Shown piece after piece: positions 7,179-9,251 of a stretch of DNA of 9,251 nucleotides. Numbering within the stretch: position 1 is the stretch's first letter; each line of letters begins with the position of its first letter. Made by a program: the position numbers and the translations under genes. The notes below the pieces were generated by a model. The model ran no database searches, was not told the origin of the DNA, and worked only from the letters and a program-made list of their open reading frames with translations. The stretch is taken from assembly GCA_002407645.1 (NCBI GenBank), contig DHNU01000034.1, positions 9,627 through 18,877 of the forward strand, in the 5' to 3' direction. The stretch is from Ruminococcaceae bacterium UBA5408. Lineage in GTDB: Bacteria; Bacillota; Clostridia; Oscillospirales; Acutalibacteraceae.

Positions 7179-7513
7179 TATATAATCACCTCAACACTGT
7201 CTTTCTGCCCGTTGCAACTTAAATTTATAACCGCTCTAAACGGATTGTCTTTATGCTCGGCACTCAAAACCGTAACCTGCGGCACTGCCCTTAACGCTTC
7301 CTGTGACATAGTCAATGCGGTTCTGTTTAAATCCGAATCAGTTTTTTTCAGTTCGTGAAGCCTGCTTCCGAGTCTTGGGTCATAAACAAAGTTTCCGAGC
7401 GGCACTTTGAGCCTTATGGCAGTACGCTGAAAAATCTCCTGTGTGCCGCTTATTTGTTTCGGCCTGCCGTTAGAGCCGCAAATAAAATCTCCGTCTTCTA
7501 TAGCTGTATCCAT
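7178..7513 (-). CDS. gp25-like baseplate wedge protein (XkdS / DUF2634-type)
   Basis: This 111-residue protein is in the position of XkdS, directly before baseplate J. It resembles the gp25/W family that initiates and anchors the sheath on the baseplate. The core I-F-Q-R-T-A-I-R-L-K-V-P-L-G-N-F (27-42) and D-P-R-L-G-S-R-L (45-52) match the conserved block L-x-x-P-x-G-x-F-x-x-D-P-x-x-G-S of that family. The C-terminal half alternates helix (ALTMSQEALRAV) and strands. The ATG follows AAAGGAGGAGTAAT, and that ribosome binding site is embedded in the last codons of the upstream spike gene. Members of this family are not active lysozymes despite the historical name. Confidence 0.87.
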   Translation of the reverse strand: MDTAIEDGDFICGSNGRPKQISGTQEIFQRTAIRLKVPLGNFVYDPRLGSRLHELKKTDSDLNRTALTMSQEALRAVPQVTVLSAEHKDNPFRAVINLSCNGQKDSVEVII

Positions 7514-7514
7514 A

Positions 7515-7853
7515 TTACTCCTCCTTTTCGGCAGGAAAAACTTTCCCGTTAATAACTATTTCTCCGCTGTTTTTTAAAACAATATTTGCCCCTCCTGCGG
7601 AAAAAAGTTTAATTTCTCCCGGTTTTAGTCCTTGGCTTTGTGATAAAGTTCCTATACATACATTACCCTCATTTGTGTTTACCACAACTGTTTTCGATGT
7701 GTTTGGCGGAAGATATGCAATTCCCCATGGCGCCGCAGTCGGTAAACCCCTGTATTCATTTATTCCCTGCATAATAGCACTACCAGTAACCTTTGCCACT
7801 TCTGCCGCAGGATTCTCTTTTTGTACGGCAATTAGTTTTTGTGAAATCCACAT
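7515..7853 (-). CDS. Short central spike protein (baseplate V / Mu gp45-like)
   Basis: It is only 112 residues. Residues 40-68 (APWGIAYLPPNTSKTVVVNT and on to C-I-G-T-L) look like the OB-fold domain of spike proteins. Residues 76-103 contain L-K-P-G-E-I-K-L-F-S-A-G-G-A-N-I-V-L-K-N-S-G-E-I-V-I-N-G, the start of the trimeric beta-helix in phage gpV and gp45. The spike pierces the target envelope in contractile tails. It is shorter than those proteins (about 200 residues) and shows no terminal HxH iron-binding tip or PAAR domain. The PBSX slot here holds XkdR, but the sequence resembles a spike more. Its ATG overlaps the hub stop (TAATG) and follows an excellent AAGGAGGTG. Confidence 0.75.
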   Translation of the reverse strand: MWISQKLIAVQKENPAAEVAKVTGSAIMQGINEYRGLPTAAPWGIAYLPPNTSKTVVVNTNEGNVCIGTLSQSQGLKPGEIKLFSAGGANIVLKNSGEIVINGKVFPAEKEE

Positions 7854-8764
7854 TACTCACACCTCCTTAAAACATAGCGGCTCATTTCACCGCCGGACGA
7901 TAGTTTATATTCCATCTGTGAAACATAAAGGCGCTTTATGTTTCCAAACTGTTTATCTCTGATTTCAGCATCCATAAAAAGTTCTCCCTCAGCTTCTTTA
8001 AAACATTCAACCACTGCGCAAAAGGCTTTCTTCTGTGAATTACGTATAAAATTATCGGGATTCCCTTTTACTGTGTTTAAAAATCTTTTCCTGACAATTC
8101 CGAGTTCTTCTGCTTTTCCGTTTTTCGCAGCAGTGGTGTAAAGGTCACTGCCCTTTGACTTGCCCAATATTTCAGAAATCACCGAATAATATTTATTTTG
8201 AATAGAAACGGAGGAATATTCTATTCCTCCGCAGTTATCAAATATCAGTTTCCCTTTCGGCTTTTTCTCTTCTGCATCAAATTTATTCCCTAAAATTCTC
8301 GGCTTTATTTTTAAAAAATCTCTGCAGAATTTTTCCGCCGCCTGCCATTCACTCATCCCTTTTGTAATTGTCAGTTCTCCGTTAAATGAATGTTCGTCAC
8401 CCAAATAATCTGTAAACCCATAAGGCTTTACATGCCTATCGAATATAGTCCCAAGCGACGGTGAAATATAAGTTTGGGGTAAAGCCTCATTATCAAGCAA
8501 AACCGCCGCTCTGCTCCTTGCATTAATGCTGAAATATGAAACTTTGCCGCGGGATTTCTTTTGTTCGTCCACTAATCCGTCAAAACAAAGCTTACGTCTT
8601 TTATCGTAAACTCTTATTTTCGTAATAAAGCCTATATCATTCAGGAGCGGAAACACTCCTGTAAATCCGTCCGCCGGTGCATCTTCATTTTTAATAAGTT
8701 TTACAGAAAACGGCGGAGGCAAAAGTAAACTTTCTCCGATATTTGTTACACCTACATAAGTCAA
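7853..8764 (-). CDS. Baseplate hub protein (XkdQ / late control D-like)
   Basis: It is 303 residues from the TTG at 8764, comparable to PBSX XkdQ. Family members form the trimeric hub that carries the spike at the tail end. Typical blocks are A-R-S-R-A-A-V-L-L-D-N-E-A (82-94), P-S-L-G-T-I-F-D-R-H-V-K-P-Y-G-F (102-117) and I-T-K-G-M-S-E-W-Q-A-A-E-K-F-C (133-147). The reading frame extends to an ATG at 8806, but that ATG has no ribosome binding site and lies within the LysM gene. The TTG forms a 4-base TTGA overlap with that gene's stop and has AAAGGTGG seven bases upstream, so I prefer it. The hydrolase name given to XkdQ in older annotation is not supported by any catalytic motif here. Confidence 0.85.
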   Translation of the reverse strand: MTYVGVTNIGESLLLPPPFSVKLIKNEDAPADGFTGVFPLLNDIGFITKIRVYDKRRKLCFDGLVDEQKKSRGKVSYFSINARSRAAVLLDNEALPQTYISPSLGTIFDRHVKPYGFTDYLGDEHSFNGELTITKGMSEWQAAEKFCRDFLKIKPRILGNKFDAEEKKPKGKLIFDNCGGIEYSSVSIQNKYYSVISEILGKSKGSDLYTTAAKNGKAEELGIVRKRFLNTVKGNPDNFIRNSQKKAFCAVVECFKEAEGELFMDAEIRDKQFGNIKRLYVSQMEYKLSSGGEMSRYVLRRCE

Positions 8765-9251
8765 GGAAGCACCACCTTTGTTCCCTTTTCTAAGTAATTT
8801 GGCCATTCAATCATTGGGTTAAGGCTTTTAAGCGTATCGGCGTCAGTATGAAACATATTTGCAACACCCCAAAGGTTTTCTCCGCCTTTGCAAACATAAA
8901 AACCTGTACCTAAAAGATAATCGCTTTGTTTGCTTTTTTCGTCTTCGTCCTCAATGAATATAAATTTGTATGAAATGCAGTCCGGCTGAGCCTCACCGAC
9001 CATTTTCAGCGACACAAAAGCCGCTGTAAACGGGCTTATATTTGGCAGGCACAGTGTACCGCTTCCGCCCGAATTAAAAACTTCGGCAAGCTTATTAAAC
9101 TCGGAAGTACATCCGTTTCCTATAAATTCGCCCGAACCCGTTACTACCCTTTTGTCACATCCCAAATCCTGCAAAATACTTCCGTAAAGTGGGAGTTTAA
9201 GCTTATTTATGTTTCTTGAATATTCCACTTCGATTTTAGATGGATTAAAAG
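8761..9251 (-). CDS. LysM-containing baseplate/tail protein (XkdP-like), 5' end outside window
   Basis: The frame is open to the right edge; a GTG at 9228 could be read as a start, but the preceding codons (F-N-P-S-K-I-E) continue plausible protein sequence and that GTG has no ribosome binding site, so the true start is beyond the window. The visible part, about 162 residues, has an N-terminal segment with L-Q-D-L-G-C-D-K-R-V-V-T-G-S-G-E-F-I-G, characteristic of XkdP/gpU-like proteins. Its C-terminal 46 residues form a LysM domain (Y-V-C-K-G-G-E-N-L-W-G-V-A-N-M-F, then L-N-P and a closing G-T-K-V-V-L-P). In contractile tails such LysM proteins connect tube, hub and wedges, as T4 gp53 does. 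It precedes the hub gene with a TTGA overlap. The tape-measure gene is expected just upstream, outside the window. Confidence 0.85.
   Translation of the reverse strand, partial: FNPSKIEVEYSRNINKLKLPLYGSILQDLGCDKRVVTGSGEFIGNGCTSEFNKLAEVFNSGGSGTLCLPNISPFTAAFVSLKMVGEAQPDCISYKFIFIEDEDEKSKQSDYLLGTGFYVCKGGENLWGVANMFHTDADTLKSLNPMIEWPNYLEKGTKVVLP

Noticed and set aside
7853..8806. Naming the XkdQ-like protein a cell-wall hydrolase
   Set aside because: No catalytic motif of a peptidase, amidase or lysozyme is visible; the conserved blocks are structural hub motifs.
9226..9228. GTG at 9228 as the start of the LysM protein
   Set aside because: The frame stays open to the window edge with plausible sequence (F-N-P-S-K-I-E) and no ribosome binding site precedes the GTG, so the gene is partial.

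Overview
The window looks like a low-GC Firmicute, most likely a member of the Clostridia. It is AT-rich, its Shine-Dalgarno sequences are strong and purine-rich, TTG start codons are used alongside ATG, and the code is standard. The argG-argH-argC order, the clostridial-type flavin reductase and the PBSX-like tail genes fit that group. The species cannot be named from this window.

Region 1 (1-2975, minus strand) is an arginine biosynthesis operon transcribed argG, argH, argC. ArgG and ArgH turn citrulline plus aspartate into arginine plus fumarate. ArgC, cut by the left window edge, makes the semialdehyde intermediate of ornithine synthesis. The control region upstream of argG (about 3014-3072) holds a good sigma-A-type promoter. 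A near-consensus 18-bp ARG box abuts its -35, and a half-conserved second box exactly 21 bp away overlaps the -35. This suggests repression by ArgR/AhrC. A strong hairpin lies between argG and argH.

Region 2 (3177-4997) has a divergently transcribed flavin reductase-family protein on the plus strand and the GTPase hflX on the minus strand. They converge on a perfect 32-nt palindrome that should terminate both.

Region 3 (5052-9251, minus strand, running off the right edge) is the distal part of a contractile phage-tail operon of PBSX/XkdP-to-XkdU type. In transcription order it encodes a LysM baseplate protein (5' end outside the window), a hub protein (gpD/XkdQ-like), a very short central spike (gpV/gp45-like), a gp25-like wedge protein, baseplate J (XkdT-like), an XkdU/tail protein I-like protein, and a 155-residue putative mini-fibre. 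The seven genes are coupled by 4-bp and 1-bp overlaps or gaps of 1-11 bases, so they should be translated as one unit. There is no long fibre, chaperone, holin or lysin gene before hflX, and no evident terminator between the tail operon and hflX. It may be the end of a prophage, a remnant, or a tail-like (R-type bacteriocin) particle locus. The head, sheath and tape-measure genes that would decide this lie outside the window.

No rRNA, tRNA, CRISPR array or insertion sequence was seen. The longest stretch without a gene is the roughly 200-bp argG/flavin reductase divergent region, which is annotated for its regulatory sites.
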